DNA of 64,000 nt from Clostridia bacterium (GCA_017441705.1 JAFRWU010000028.1:1-64000), one strand, 5' to 3'; shown: positions 1 through 9,003, counted from the stretch's first letter. Translations and numbers: made by a program. Notes: a model not told the origin generated them from the sequence alone.

Positions 1-28
1 AGGGACGGCGGCTTTTGTCGGGAAGAGA

Positions 29-1519
29 TCAGCCCTTGTAGGAGACCGCTTCCTGGAAGAGAGATTTCACGTTATCCTCGGGTTCCTTGTCCAACAGGGT
101 TGCGACGACCGCCGCGCACAGACCTGCCAGGAATCCGGGAATGATCTCGTAAAGTCCCGTGGGTTTTGAAAGGAATATCAGCCAGAGCACGTCCGCCAGA
201 GCGCCCGTGATGATGCCGGCGCAGGCGCCGCGATAGGTGAAGCGCTTCCAGAATACGGAGAGAAGGATCACCGGGCCGAAAGCCGAAGCAAATCCCGCCC
301 ACGCGTTTTCAACCAGATCCATGATGCTGCCGCTTCCCGGGGTGACGGCGATGAGGAGCGCCGCAATAGCGATCAACGCGACGATCCCGCGGCTGACCCA
401 GAGGATCTCCTTGTTGGAAGCCTTGTCTTTCCGGATCACGGGCTGGTAAACGTCGCTCGAGAAAGCGGAGGCGGACACGAGAAGCTGCGAATCCGCGGTG
501 CTCATGGAAGCGGCGAGGATCGCAGACAGAAGGATACCGGCAATAAAGCCGGGGAAGGTGCCGCGGACCATCTCGATAAAGACCGATTCCTGCTCGCCGT
601 TGGTTGCGAGTTCGGGCGAGAAGAATCTGCCGACAAGACCGACCCCAACGGCGGCCGACAGTGCGACCACGGTCCACACGGAGGCGATCACGCGGCTTTT
701 CCTGACCATGTCGCCGGTTTTGATGGACATGAAGCGGACGAGGATATGGGGCATACCAAAGTAGCCGAGGCCCCAGCCGAGACCGGAAAGGATGGACGAT
801 ATGCTGCCCCAGTCAAGCTTTCCGGTGGGGAGAAGATTAAAATAATGCTCGCCTAAAGACGCGGCGGAGGCCATATCACCGTTGACGACGGCGTTCAGGG
901 CGAAGATCGGAGCGATCACGATGGCCGCGATCATCAGAAGGCCCTGGAAAAAGTCGGTCCAGCAGACGGCGCTGAATCCGCCGAGGAAGGTATACGCGAG
1001 GATGACCGCCGCAGCGATCAGCATAGCGACGGTTTCGTCGATCTGCAGCACGGTATGAAAGAGCTTTCCGCATGCTTTGAAGCTGGAGGCCGCATATACC
1101 GCATAACAGACAAGGAACACGACCGCGCAGATGATCTGCAGCGCTTTGCTCTTGCTGAGAAACCGGTTGGAAAGGTACTGCGGAATGGTGATGGAATCTT
1201 TTGCCACGATGGAGAAACGGCGCAGTCTCGGCGCAAGGAAGATCCAGCTCAGAATGGTGCCGATCCCGAGTCCGATAGCGATCCAGACCTTACCCATTCC
1301 GAAGGCGAGGATCGATCCGGGAAGTCCCATCAGAAGCCAGGCGCTCATATCCGACGCGGAAGCGGAAAGAGCCGCGACCCAGCTGCCCATTTTTCGACCG
1401 CCGAGGAAATAATCCGCGGCGCCCCCGCCGCGGGTGCGGAAGAAGAAAACGACGCCGATAGCGATTACAATGGCGAAATAGAGGATAAAGGCGATCAGTT
1501 CGCCTGCGTTGAGCTGCAT
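29..1519 (-). CDS. putP: Sodium/proline-type symporter (SSS family)
   Basis: A 496-residue polytopic membrane protein of the sodium:solute symporter family, closest in appearance to the Na+/proline carrier PutP; it would import proline (or a related solute) with Na+ across the cytoplasmic membrane. Hydrophobic segments run along nearly the whole chain, and the family signature region near residues 40-65 (DYFLGGRKMG) and the WVAALSASASDMSAW stretch of PutP proteins are present. The start is the ATG at 1519 because AGGAGG lies 8 nt before it; an upstream in-frame start would give 20 extra charged residues. It is divergent from the LysR gene, with its own sigma-A promoter at 1551-1579. Substrate within the family is inferred, not proven. 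Confidence 0.88.
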   Translation of the reverse strand: MQLNAGELIAFILYFAIVIAIGVVFFFRTRGGGAADYFLGGRKMGSWVAALSASASDMSAWLLMGLPGSILAFGMGKVWIAIGLGIGTILSWIFLAPRLRRFSIVAKDSITIPQYLSNRFLSKSKALQIICAVVFLVCYAVYAASSFKACGKLFHTVLQIDETVAMLIAAAVILAYTFLGGFSAVCWTDFFQGLLMIAAIVIAPIFALNAVVNGDMASAASLGEHYFNLLPTGKLDWGSISSILSGLGWGLGYFGMPHILVRFMSIKTGDMVRKSRVIASVWTVVALSAAVGVGLVGRFFSPELATNGEQESVFIEMVRGTFPGFIAGILLSAILAASMSTADSQLLVSASAFSSDVYQPVIRKDKASNKEILWVSRGIVALIAIAALLIAVTPGSGSIMDLVENAWAGFASAFGPVILLSVFWKRFTYRGACAGIITGALADVLWLIFLSKPTGLYEIIPGFLAGLCAAVVATLLDKEPEDNVKSLFQEAVSYKG

Positions 1520-1550
1520 GATTGAATTCCTCCTTTTTCTGATACCGATT

Positions 1551-1579
1551 ATTATAAGGGTCACGGTGCGTCCTTTCAA
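1551..1579 (-). promoter_or_regulatory. sigma-A promoter of the symporter gene
   Basis: Read on the minus strand: TTGAAA (1579-1574), 17 nt, TATAAT (1556-1551). It lies about 30 nt before the symporter start and 12 bp from the -35 box of the divergent LysR promoter, so one regulator bound between them could affect both. Confidence 0.75.
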
Positions 1580-1590
1580 GAGACAGAGGC

Positions 1591-1619
1591 TTGCAGTTTC
1601 CAGAAAAACGTGTTATAAT
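1591..1619 (+). promoter_or_regulatory. sigma-A promoter of the LysR gene
   Basis: TTGCAG (1591-1596), 17 nt, TATAAT (1614-1619). The A+T-rich, imperfectly symmetric stretch just downstream (about 1614-1645) is where an autoregulating LysR protein could bind, but no clean T-N11-A operator stands out. Confidence 0.7.
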
Positions 1620-1662
1620 ATGACAGTATATCATAATATTGCATTAAGGATGCGGTAACGTT

Positions 1663-2538
1663 ATGGAAACAACGAAATGTGCGGTCCTGATGTGCGTACT
1701 GGAGTGCGGAAGCCTTTCCCGTGCCGCGGAGGAACTCGGTTATACCCAGTCGGGAGTTTCCCGTGTCTTGAAATCCCTGGAAGAGGAAATCGGGCTTGAG
1801 CTGCTGCGGCGAAACAAGGGCGGCGTGACGCCGACGGAAAACCTGAGAAGACTGCTCCCTTCGATCCGAAGCCTTCTGAATGACGAAGAGCGCATCCGGC
1901 AGACCGTCTCCTCTCTGCGCGGACTCAACGAGGGAAGGCTTCGCATCGGCGCGTTTACAAGCGTGTCGGTTCACTGGCTTCCGCAGATCATCAAGGCCTA
2001 TGAAAGCGTTTATCCGAATATCGAGATCACGATCCTCGGCGGCGACTATCACGACGTGGAGCTCTGGCTTGCCGAAGGAGCCATCGACATCGGTTTTGTA
2101 ACGCTGCCCTCAGATGCGAATTGCCGTTTTATTCCCCTGAAGGAAGACCGGCTGTTGGCGGTGCTGCCGTCCGATCATAAATATGCGGATCTTGACAGGC
2201 TTCCCGTTACCCGCATAGCCGACGAACCTTTTATCTCTCTGCTGGAATCCTCCGATCATGATACGAGAAAAGCTCTCGACGCTTACGGGATCAAGCCGAA
2301 CGTTAAATTCACGTCAAAAGACGACTACGCCATTCTCGCAATGGTGGAAAACGGCCTCGGTATGACCATCATGCCGGAGCTCCTTTTGAAGGGACGCCGG
2401 GACAGGGTCAAGACGATGGAATTGATCCCGGGGGCCAAAAGGACCATAGCGCTCGCTCTGCCGAGCGTCGGGGCAACGCCGGCTGCGGAGAATTTTTCGC
2501 TTTACGTTCTGGACTTTCTGAAAAACGGCGGGAATTGA
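1663..2538 (+). CDS. LysR-family transcriptional regulator
   Basis: A 291-residue LysR-type regulator, the usual family length. The N-terminal winged helix-turn-helix occupies residues 1-60 (GSLSRAAEELGYTQSGVSR is the typical recognition region), followed by a periplasmic-binding-protein-like effector domain (about 90-291). The effector is not identifiable. It is divergent from the symporter gene, and LysR regulators very often control the divergent neighbour, so control of that uptake gene is a reasonable inference. The gene ends just before a perfect hairpin (2558-2600). Confidence 0.9.
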   Translation: METTKCAVLMCVLECGSLSRAAEELGYTQSGVSRVLKSLEEEIGLELLRRNKGGVTPTENLRRLLPSIRSLLNDEERIRQTVSSLRGLNEGRLRIGAFTSVSVHWLPQIIKAYESVYPNIEITILGGDYHDVELWLAEGAIDIGFVTLPSDANCRFIPLKEDRLLAVLPSDHKYADLDRLPVTRIADEPFISLLESSDHDTRKALDAYGIKPNVKFTSKDDYAILAMVENGLGMTIMPELLLKGRRDRVKTMELIPGAKRTIALALPSVGATPAAENFSLYVLDFLKNGGN

Positions 2539-2557
2539 AGAAACGCATAGATTGTAC

Positions 2558-2605
2558 TCCTCCGATGCAGAATAAGGGAAACCTTCTTTGCATCGGAGGA
2601 TTTTT
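2558..2605 (+). terminator. Hairpin: LysR terminator that also buries the next ribosome site
   Basis: Perfect 12-bp inverted repeat: TCCTCCGATGCA (2558-2569) and TGCATCGGAGGA (2589-2600), followed by TTTTTA. The loop contains a second small stem (AAGG-GAAA-CCTT). The 3' arm carries GGAGGA, the ribosome site of the gene starting at 2606. It fits an intrinsic terminator for the LysR gene, and in read-through RNA it would sequester the downstream ribosome site. Confidence 0.7.
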
Positions 2606-5600
2606 ATGCATAAAGAAGATTTCTTTGAAGAGGGGATGCGCGCAGGCCGCATCACGATTTCTTCCAAACGCAGAACGGTAAGCTTCGAAAAGCAGGTACG
2701 CCGTCTCCGGAAAAGCATGAAAAGCACGGCCGGCCGTGAAAAGAAAGGATGGCTCCACGACAACGATTATCTTGCCCACCGGGCGGCCGCGGCTTTTCTT
2801 CCGCTGTATGAGGAAAAACACAGACTGCGCACGGCCGGGGACAAAACCTGTCTGGAGAGAATGATCGACACTTATCTGACGATCCCCAACGCGGATCTGA
2901 GTCCCGGGAAGATCGCGGCGTTTTTTGACGGCGTAAGGAAAACCGGCGGACTTGAGGAAAGAGAAGTCCGCATGATCCGTCCTTTATTTGCGCTGCGGCT
3001 GATGAAAGATCTTTTTGAAAAGAAAGGAGAGGAAAGGGCCGTAAACGGCCTGAGGCTCCTCCTGTCCGCCGCATGGGAACGCCGTCGGACGGAGGAACTC
3101 TCCGATATAGCGGAAGTCTTTCGGGAGGATGCGGTCTATCCGCTGATGGACGATGCAAGCCGGAGGCTTTGGCGGCAGCGTGCGGAAGCTCTCGCCGTGA
3201 GGCACGGAGTCAGGGAAAAAGAGGAAGCCTCGCTGCTGATGCACCGTGTGAAAAATGAGAACGAAAGCCTTGGCCGGGTGCTCTTCCCGCGTTACGGAGA
3301 GATCACGCACGCGTGGATCGCGCTCGTGCTTCTGCCCGGGCTTCTTTCGTCGATGTTTGCAGGGCTTCTGTATCTCCGGTACGGCTTCCTGCCCGCCTGT
3401 CTTCTGTGGCCGTTGTTTTATGAAATAGCTGCGCGCGTCCTTCCCGGAATCCTGGCCAGGCAAAAGAAAGCGGAGGTCCTTTTCGGCATGGATTTCAGGG
3501 ACGGCGTACCGGAATCGGAAAAAACGCTCACCGTGATCACGGGCCTTGTGAAAAATGAAGAAGACGCGAAAACGCTTCTCGCCGATCTGGAGGAAAGGTG
3601 GATCGCGGAGGGAAAGGATCCGTTGCTCCCCTTCGGACTCTTATTGGACAGACAGGATGAGGCGGAAATCGATCACGAGGAAGAGGAAAAAATCGCGTCG
3701 TTCCTTACAGACGGACTCTTGAAATTGAAGGATAAATACGGGACGCCGTTTTACGGATTTCTCCGGAAGAGGATGTGGTCGGAGAAGGACGGCGTGTTCC
3801 GCGGTTTCGAACGAAAGCGCGGCGCTCTTTCGGCGCTGACGGCGGCGCTTTCCGCAGGCGGAGGTATGGAAGGGGACATGACGGGAGAAAGCCTTGCGGG
3901 CTTCCGGTATCTCGTGACCCTGGACAGGGATACGATACCCTGGCCGGGCAGTATTCGGAAGCTGTGTGAAAAAGCGGCGCACCCGGATAACGCCCCCGTC
4001 GTCCGCGGCGGGCGTGTTGTCAGAGGATACGCCGTATTTGCGCCGGTTCTTCGCTTTTCACCGGCGGCAACCGAAGCGACGCCGTTCGGTGAAATCCTGT
4101 CGGCGGGGTGCGGAGCCGATCTGTACGGAGGGCACGACAACAGAGATCTCTTTTCTCTCGCCGGACGGGGGATCTTTCAGGGAAAAGGTCTTCTGCGCGT
4201 TGATACGGCGGCGAGCATACTGCCCTGCGCATTTCCGAAGGGAAAGATACTCTCGCATGATCTGCCGGAGGGCGGACTTCTCGGCACCGCGGCGGTTTCC
4301 GACGCCGTCTTTTTTGAAGAGGTCCCGAAAACAGCGGCGTCCTTTTTTGCAAGACTTCACAGATGGATGAGAGGAGATACGCAGAATCTGGCGCTCTTCC
4401 GTGAAAAGAAGCTTGATCTTTGGACTGCGTGGCTGATTGCAGAAAACGTACGGAGACTCTTCCTGAACCCTGCGATCCTCCTGGCTTTAGTCGCAGGTTT
4501 TGCGACGGGAAGCGTTTTGCTTCCGATCCTGCCCGGGATCCTTCTGTTTTGGCCTTTCCTGAAAGAAACTGCCTCGATCGCATTTTACGGCGGCGAATAC
4601 CTTGAGAAAAGCCTGACCCTGCGCTATTCCGCTCTCGGCAGAAGCTTTCTGGAATCGGCGCTTTCCCTGGCGGTTCTTCCGTACGAGGTTTTTCTGAGCC
4701 TCGACGCCTTTTTCCGTTCCGGATACAGATTGCTGGTTTCCGGAAAAAAGCTTTTGGAATGGTCGCCTTTTTCCGAAAAAAACTGGACGGTCGGAGGATG
4801 CGCGGCAAGACTCCTGCCGCCTGCTGTCGCGGCGTCGGCAGCGTGCCCTTACCTCGCGCCGGTATGGCTGGCGGGGTTTGCCGCCGTCTGGCGGCTGTCA
4901 AGGACGAGCCCCGGACGCACGCCGTCCGGCCGCGACGCGGCCTATCTCAAATGCCGCACGGCAGATACGATGGACCTCTTTCTGCAGCTTTGCCGCAGGG
5001 AATGGGGATATCTTCCCGCAGACAATCTGCAGCTGTATCCCTACAACGGCATAACGCAGATTACGTCCCCCACGGATATGGGGATGACGCTATTGGCTTT
5101 TCTGGCGTACGACGATATGGGACTTCCCGGCGCGGACCGTTTTCTGGAGCTCGGCGGGAAAATGCTGCAGACCATGGAAAAGCTGCCGAAAAAATGGGGA
5201 TTGTTTTATAACTGGTATTCGCTTCCGGAACAGACGCCGATGCAGCCGAAGATCCTATCCAGCGTAGATTCGGGAAACCTTGCGGCGTCGCTTTTTGCTG
5301 CGGCCGCCGCCTACCGGGAGAAGGGATTTCCGCAGTACGCCAGACCGGCGGAAGAGATGGCGCTCGGAATGGAATTCGATAAGCTTTACGATCCGGAGAC
5401 AAAGCTCCTTTCCATCGGATATGACGACGAAAAGCATATCCTGCTTGAAAACAGATACGATCTCTATCAAAGCGAGGCGCGCATCGCTTCCTTCCTTGCT
5501 GTGGCGCTCGGACAGGTCCCGGCGGAGCATTGGCTTCATTTGGGGCGGTCGGTGAAGACGTATCGCGGCTATGCCGGATTGGCCAGCTGGTCGGGCACTG

Positions 5601-6625
5601 CTTTTGAAGCGCTCCTGCCCGATCTGTTTTTCCCGTCGCCGCGCGGAACGCTTGCTGGAGAAGGAGGAGCCTTCACGGTCAGGATGCAGAAGCTTGCCGG
5701 AGAAAGGAGAGGGAGACCCTGGGGGATCTCCGAAAGCTGTTTCTATGCGTTTGACGGGAAATTCTCATACAGATACAAAGCGCACGGCGTGGGGAAAACC
5801 GCACTGGCGCCGGAACGGGTGGGAGAATATGTGGCCGCGCCGTACGCAGCGTTTCTCGCGCTCGGGAAGGACGAACAGGCGGTTGATAATCTGCGATACG
5901 AAGAGGAACTGGGAGCGGTCGGACGTTACGGCTTTTACGACGCGCTGGATGCGACGGATCCCGGGAGGATCCGTCCGGTACGCATCTATATGTCGCATCA
6001 CGCCGGGATGCTTGCCGCAGCGGCAAATGAGTTTCTCTCTTCGGGCGTCACCCAAAGAAGGCTGTTCTCCTATCCCTTCGTAAGAGCGTTCAGAATGCTT
6101 TTCTGGGAAAGCGCAAAGCACCAGCCTGACGCAGAGGAAGTGTCGGCGGAATCGCCCCCGGGAAAGCTCGGAGAAGGAAGCGGAACGCGCTGGCTCCGCC
6201 GCCCGGAAGCGTCGGCGGATGAGAAGCTCACGATATCGGACGGAAGGGTTTCTCTTCTCCTGTCCGGAGACGGAAGGATCGAATCATCGGATCCTGTCTG
6301 GAACGGTTTGACGCTTTACTGCAGATCGGGAAACAGCAGGGTCAATCTGACGGCATATCCGTATTATGACAAGGAAAACCGCGAAACGGTGTTTACCGAG
6401 GACGCGGGATTATTTGGGATCAAAAAGGAGGGTGTGCTGCTGGAAGCGCGAATCGCCGTGAAGGATAAGCTTCTGGTGACTTTTACGCTGTTTGCGGAAA
6501 AACGGTACGGGGCGGAAGTCACGGTGGGGCTGCTTCGCTCCACGGGAGAAAAGATCGAAAAGAGTCTCGTCCCGGACAGGAACGGCGTTGCGCAGATCGC
6601 ACTTTCGCCAGCCGATGCAAATTAA
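2606..6625 (+). CDS. Cyclic beta-1,2-glucan synthase-like protein (GT84 + glucoamylase-like domain), no GH94 half
   Basis: 1339 residues. Residues about 235-275 are membrane segments. The GT84-type glycosyltransferase domain follows (about 290-600), with FRGFERKRGAL, a DxD motif in TLDRDT (D440, D442) and RWMRGDTQ (R586-W587). Further membrane segments span about 600-770. Residues about 777-1170 are the glucoamylase-like domain of cyclic glucan synthases (now called GH189), with NWYSLPEQTPMQP, SSVDSGNLA, YQSEARIASF and MSHHAGM. The last 170 residues resemble only the start of the GH94 beta-sandwich. Known bacterial synthases (NdvB/Cgs) are about 2800 residues and use GH94 phosphorylase to set chain length; here it is absent. 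A membrane beta-1,2-glucan polymerase is inferred. Start: ATG at 2606, GGAGGA 5 nt upstream. Confidence 0.8.
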   Translation: MHKEDFFEEGMRAGRITISSKRRTVSFEKQVRRLRKSMKSTAGREKKGWLHDNDYLAHRAAAAFLPLYEEKHRLRTAGDKTCLERMIDTYLTIPNADLSPGKIAAFFDGVRKTGGLEEREVRMIRPLFALRLMKDLFEKKGEERAVNGLRLLLSAAWERRRTEELSDIAEVFREDAVYPLMDDASRRLWRQRAEALAVRHGVREKEEASLLMHRVKNENESLGRVLFPRYGEITHAWIALVLLPGLLSSMFAGLLYLRYGFLPACLLWPLFYEIAARVLPGILARQKKAEVLFGMDFRDGVPESEKTLTVITGLVKNEEDAKTLLADLEERWIAEGKDPLLPFGLLLDRQDEAEIDHEEEEKIASFLTDGLLKLKDKYGTPFYGFLRKRMWSEKDGVFRGFERKRGALSALTAALSAGGGMEGDMTGESLAGFRYLVTLDRDTIPWPGSIRKLCEKAAHPDNAPVVRGGRVVRGYAVFAPVLRFSPAATEATPFGEILSAGCGADLYGGHDNRDLFSLAGRGIFQGKGLLRVDTAASILPCAFPKGKILSHDLPEGGLLGTAAVSDAVFFEEVPKTAASFFARLHRWMRGDTQNLALFREKKLDLWTAWLIAENVRRLFLNPAILLALVAGFATGSVLLPILPGILLFWPFLKETASIAFYGGEYLEKSLTLRYSALGRSFLESALSLAVLPYEVFLSLDAFFRSGYRLLVSGKKLLEWSPFSEKNWTVGGCAARLLPPAVAASAACPYLAPVWLAGFAAVWRLSRTSPGRTPSGRDAAYLKCRTADTMDLFLQLCRREWGYLPADNLQLYPYNGITQITSPTDMGMTLLAFLAYDDMGLPGADRFLELGGKMLQTMEKLPKKWGLFYNWYSLPEQTPMQPKILSSVDSGNLAASLFAAAAAYREKGFPQYARPAEEMALGMEFDKLYDPETKLLSIGYDDEKHILLENRYDLYQSEARIASFLAVALGQVPAEHWLHLGRSVKTYRGYAGLASWSGTAFEALLPDLFFPSPRGTLAGEGGAFTVRMQKLAGERRGRPWGISESCFYAFDGKFSYRYKAHGVGKTALAPERVGEYVAAPYAAFLALGKDEQAVDNLRYEEELGAVGRYGFYDALDATDPGRIRPVRIYMSHHAGMLAAAANEFLSSGVTQRRLFSYPFVRAFRMLFWESAKHQPDAEEVSAESPPGKLGEGSGTRWLRRPEASADEKLTISDGRVSLLLSGDGRIESSDPVWNGLTLYCRSGNSRVNLTAYPYYDKENRETVFTEDAGLFGIKKEGVLLEARIAVKDKLLVTFTLFAEKRYGAEVTVGLLRSTGEKIEKSLVPDRNGVAQIALSPADAN

Positions 6626-6627
6626 CC

Positions 6628-6656
6628 TTTGCATTATTGAGAAATCGTGGTATAAT
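6628..6656 (+). promoter_or_regulatory. sigma-A promoter of lgt-folD
   Basis: TTTGCA (6628-6633), 17 nt, TATAAT (6651-6656); TTGCAT with 16 nt is the alternative register. It implies a leader of roughly 165 nt before lgt (about 6663-6826), in which I see no recognisable riboswitch. Confidence 0.65.
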
Positions 6657-6826
6657 AAAGTGAATTGAGCTTTGATCACGACGACGTGACGTTTCCGGCC
6701 GGGTGCCCGATGAAAACGCGGTGCAGGCTGCGCCGGCTGTTCTGTCCGTCGTATGCTTGTTATTCAGTTCATATCTCCCGCCGCGCCGGACCTGATTCCG
6801 CCGCAGGGGGAAGGAGGAGATCTCTT

Positions 6827-7978
6827 TTGAGCCACGTCGTATTTCCCAAGCTGGGATTGGATCTTTTGATGAACAGGGCGGCCTTCAGTATCTTCGGCAA
6901 AGAGATTTACTGGTACGGCATCATTATCGCCGTCGGTTTTGCCCTGGCTGTTCTTTACGCGATGACCCACGCGAAGAGCTTCGGACTGACCGGAGATCAA
7001 GTGGTCGATTATCTGATCTGGGGTACGGTTTTCGCTATAATCGGCGCAAGGCTCTATTACGTGATTTTCAGCTTCGACAGCTATAAGAACGATCTTCTCT
7101 CGATCTTCTATATCTGGGAAGGCGGCATCGCGATTTACGGAGCCGTGATCGGGGCGTTTGCCTCCGGCTTCGTGGTATCAAAGATCAAGAAGCTGAACCG
7201 ATACAAGATCTTCGACCTGGCAGCCATCGGCTTCCTGATCGGACAGATCGTTGGACGGTGGGGAAATTTCGTCAATGCAGAAGCCTACGGAAAAGCGTTC
7301 GCTTCGCAGAACGTAGCGGATCTGCCCTTTTGGGCGATGGGGATCGGATATACGTCTGTGACGTATGTGCATCCGATTTTTCTCTATGAATCCCTGTGGA
7401 ATCTTCTGGGGCTTATCGTCATTTTCCTCTTGATCAAACCGCACATTTCCTTTGGCGGCGAGATCCTGGTGTTTTACGTGGGATGGTACGGATTCGGCAG
7501 GTTCTTCACGGAAGGACTCCGCGGCGGAGACGAACTGTATTTCTTCTCCACGAACATCCGGGTTTCACAGATGCTCAGCGTGCTCCTTTTCCTCACAAGC
7601 GTGGCGATCTTTATCTGGAAGTTTACCCACAAAGAAAAGACGGGACCGTTCGGAATGTCAAAAGTCACCGTCTTTTTGAAGGGGACCACCATGATCCGTA
7701 AGGTTCCTTATCTCTATCCGGAAGCAGCGGCGGAGACCGAAGAGACGGAGGATGCCTCCTCGCCGGAAGATGAGAACGGAGACGTTTCCGACGAGGCTCC
7801 GGATGCCCCTGAAGCGTCTGAAGAAGAAACGGCGGAAGGGAATACAGAAGAAGATATACCGGCGGAGAACGAAGACGCGACGGGAGAAGGGGATGAAGAA
7901 CCGTCTGCGGCCGACGGGAAAGAGGAAACCGGCGGGCCGGCGGAAGAATCCCCCGTGACGGAAGAGGAAACGAAATGA
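6827..7978 (+). CDS. lgt: Prolipoprotein diacylglyceryl transferase with acidic C-terminal tail
   Basis: Lgt transfers diacylglycerol from phosphatidylglycerol to the lipobox cysteine of prolipoproteins at the cytoplasmic membrane. The 383-residue protein has the multi-pass core and the Lgt signature GRWGNFVNAEAYG. The TTG at 6827 is taken as start because AAGGAGGA sits 8 nt before it; an upstream in-frame start would add 54 hydrophilic, non-homologous residues. The last about 85 residues (from about 298) form an extremely acidic Glu/Asp-rich, presumably cytoplasmic and disordered tail absent from ordinary Lgt (about 270-300 residues). Its stop overlaps the folD start (ATGA). At least three lipoproteins in this window (17.5, 21.0 and possibly others) would be substrates. 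Confidence 0.93.
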   Translation: MSHVVFPKLGLDLLMNRAAFSIFGKEIYWYGIIIAVGFALAVLYAMTHAKSFGLTGDQVVDYLIWGTVFAIIGARLYYVIFSFDSYKNDLLSIFYIWEGGIAIYGAVIGAFASGFVVSKIKKLNRYKIFDLAAIGFLIGQIVGRWGNFVNAEAYGKAFASQNVADLPFWAMGIGYTSVTYVHPIFLYESLWNLLGLIVIFLLIKPHISFGGEILVFYVGWYGFGRFFTEGLRGGDELYFFSTNIRVSQMLSVLLFLTSVAIFIWKFTHKEKTGPFGMSKVTVFLKGTTMIRKVPYLYPEAAAETEETEDASSPEDENGDVSDEAPDAPEASEEETAEGNTEEDIPAENEDATGEGDEEPSAADGKEETGGPAEESPVTEEETK

Positions 7979-8832
7979 GCGTTCTGCTTGACGGAAAGGC
8001 GTTGGCTTCCAAAATCAAAAAAGAGATTTCGGAAGAGTCGAAACGGCGCGAAGCCGCAGGAAAGGCGAGACCTGCGCTCGCGGTGATTCTTGTGGGAGAG
8101 GATCCCGCGTCGGCGGTCTATGTCCGCAACAAGGAAAAGGACTGCCTGGAATGCGGCATCAAAAGCGTACCCTATAAGCTGACGGCCGATTACGGCGAGG
8201 AGAAGCTCCTTTCCCTGATCGATGCGCTGAACGGCGATCCCGCGATTCACGGCATCCTGGTGCAGCTTCCGCTTCCGCCCGGGTACGACGAGCGGCGCGT
8301 GATCGAACGCATTGATCCGGCGAAGGACGTGGACGCTTTTCATCCGGTCAACGTCGGGCGTCTCACCATCGGGGAAGAGGGGTTCCTGCCCTGCACACCC
8401 GCAGGGATCGTCGCCTTGCTTGACGAATACGGAATAGACCCGACCGGGAAAAACTGCGTCGTGATCGGCAGATCCAATATCGTCGGAAAACCGATGGCTC
8501 TTCTGCTTCTGCGCCGAAACGGCACCGTGACGGTGGCTCATTCCCGCACGGTCGATCTGCCGTCGCTTACGCGAAACGCCGATATCCTGGTATCAGCCGT
8601 AGGGAAGGCGGGATTTGTTACGCCGGATATGGTTAAAAAAGGCGCCGTGATCATCGACGTGGGAATGAACAGAAACGCCGAAGGCCGGCTTTGCGGGGAC
8701 GTGGATTTCGACGGCTGCGCACCTCTGGCGTCCTTCATCACGCCGGTTCCGGGCGGCGTCGGTCCCATGACGCGAGCCATTCTGATGAAAAATACCCTAT
8801 ATGCCGCAGAACTTGCCGATGAAATCGGATAA
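7975..8832 (+). CDS. folD: Methylene-THF dehydrogenase / methenyl-THF cyclohydrolase
   Basis: FolD interconverts 5,10-methylene-, 5,10-methenyl- and 10-formyl-tetrahydrofolate using NAD(P). The 285-residue protein is of usual length and carries the signature YVRNKEKDC with the catalytic lysine, VQLPLPPG, and the nucleotide-binding GRSNIVGKP segment. It is translationally coupled to lgt by a 4-bp overlap. In many Firmicutes folD sits between nusB and xseA; in this genome that position is occupied by a Kae1-like gene and folD is here instead. Confidence 0.96.
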   Translation: MSVLLDGKALASKIKKEISEESKRREAAGKARPALAVILVGEDPASAVYVRNKEKDCLECGIKSVPYKLTADYGEEKLLSLIDALNGDPAIHGILVQLPLPPGYDERRVIERIDPAKDVDAFHPVNVGRLTIGEEGFLPCTPAGIVALLDEYGIDPTGKNCVVIGRSNIVGKPMALLLLRRNGTVTVAHSRTVDLPSLTRNADILVSAVGKAGFVTPDMVKKGAVIIDVGMNRNAEGRLCGDVDFDGCAPLASFITPVPGGVGPMTRAILMKNTLYAAELADEIG

Positions 8833-8865
8833 AATGACAGATTCTCGAAAAATAAGAAAAAGCAC

Positions 8866-8894
8866 TTGACAAAACGGACGTTATCTTCTATAAT
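8866..8894 (+). promoter_or_regulatory. sigma-A promoter of the tRNA-Met/tRNA-Glu unit
   Basis: Consensus TTGACA (8866-8871), 17 nt, TATAAT (8889-8894), about 30 nt before the mature 5' end of tRNA-Met. A perfect promoter like this suits a stable-RNA gene. Confidence 0.85.
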
Positions 8895-8924
8895 ATACGA
8901 GTCGTTCCGAGGAACGGCATTTGC

Positions 8925-9001
8925 GGCGGAATAGCTCAGTTGGCTAGAGCACTCGGTTCATACCCGAGGTGTCGTAGGTTCAAGTCCCACTTCCGCTACC
9001 A
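8925..9001 (+). tRNA. tRNA-Met (CAT), elongator type
   Basis: 77 nt with encoded CCA. All four arms fold: acceptor GGCGGAA/TTCCGCT (first pair G-U), D-arm GCTC/GAGC, anticodon stem CTCGG/CCGAG with loop TTCATAC, and a standard T-arm. It lacks the three G-C pairs below the anticodon that mark initiator tRNA and resembles Bacillus elongator tRNA-Met in its 5' end, so tRNA-Ile2 is less likely. It is the expected substrate of the TmcAL protein encoded at 45.2 kb. Confidence 0.92.
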
Positions 9002-9003
9002 TT

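Noticed and set aside
1614-1650. Definite LysR operator between the divergent genes
   Set aside because: The region is A+T-rich with only partial dyad symmetry; a clear T-N11-A site cannot be distinguished from the promoter.
8925-9001. tRNA-Ile2 with CAT anticodon, or initiator tRNA-Met
   Set aside because: The anticodon stem lacks the three initiator G-C pairs and the body resembles elongator tRNA-Met; Ile2 typically has a different acceptor start.
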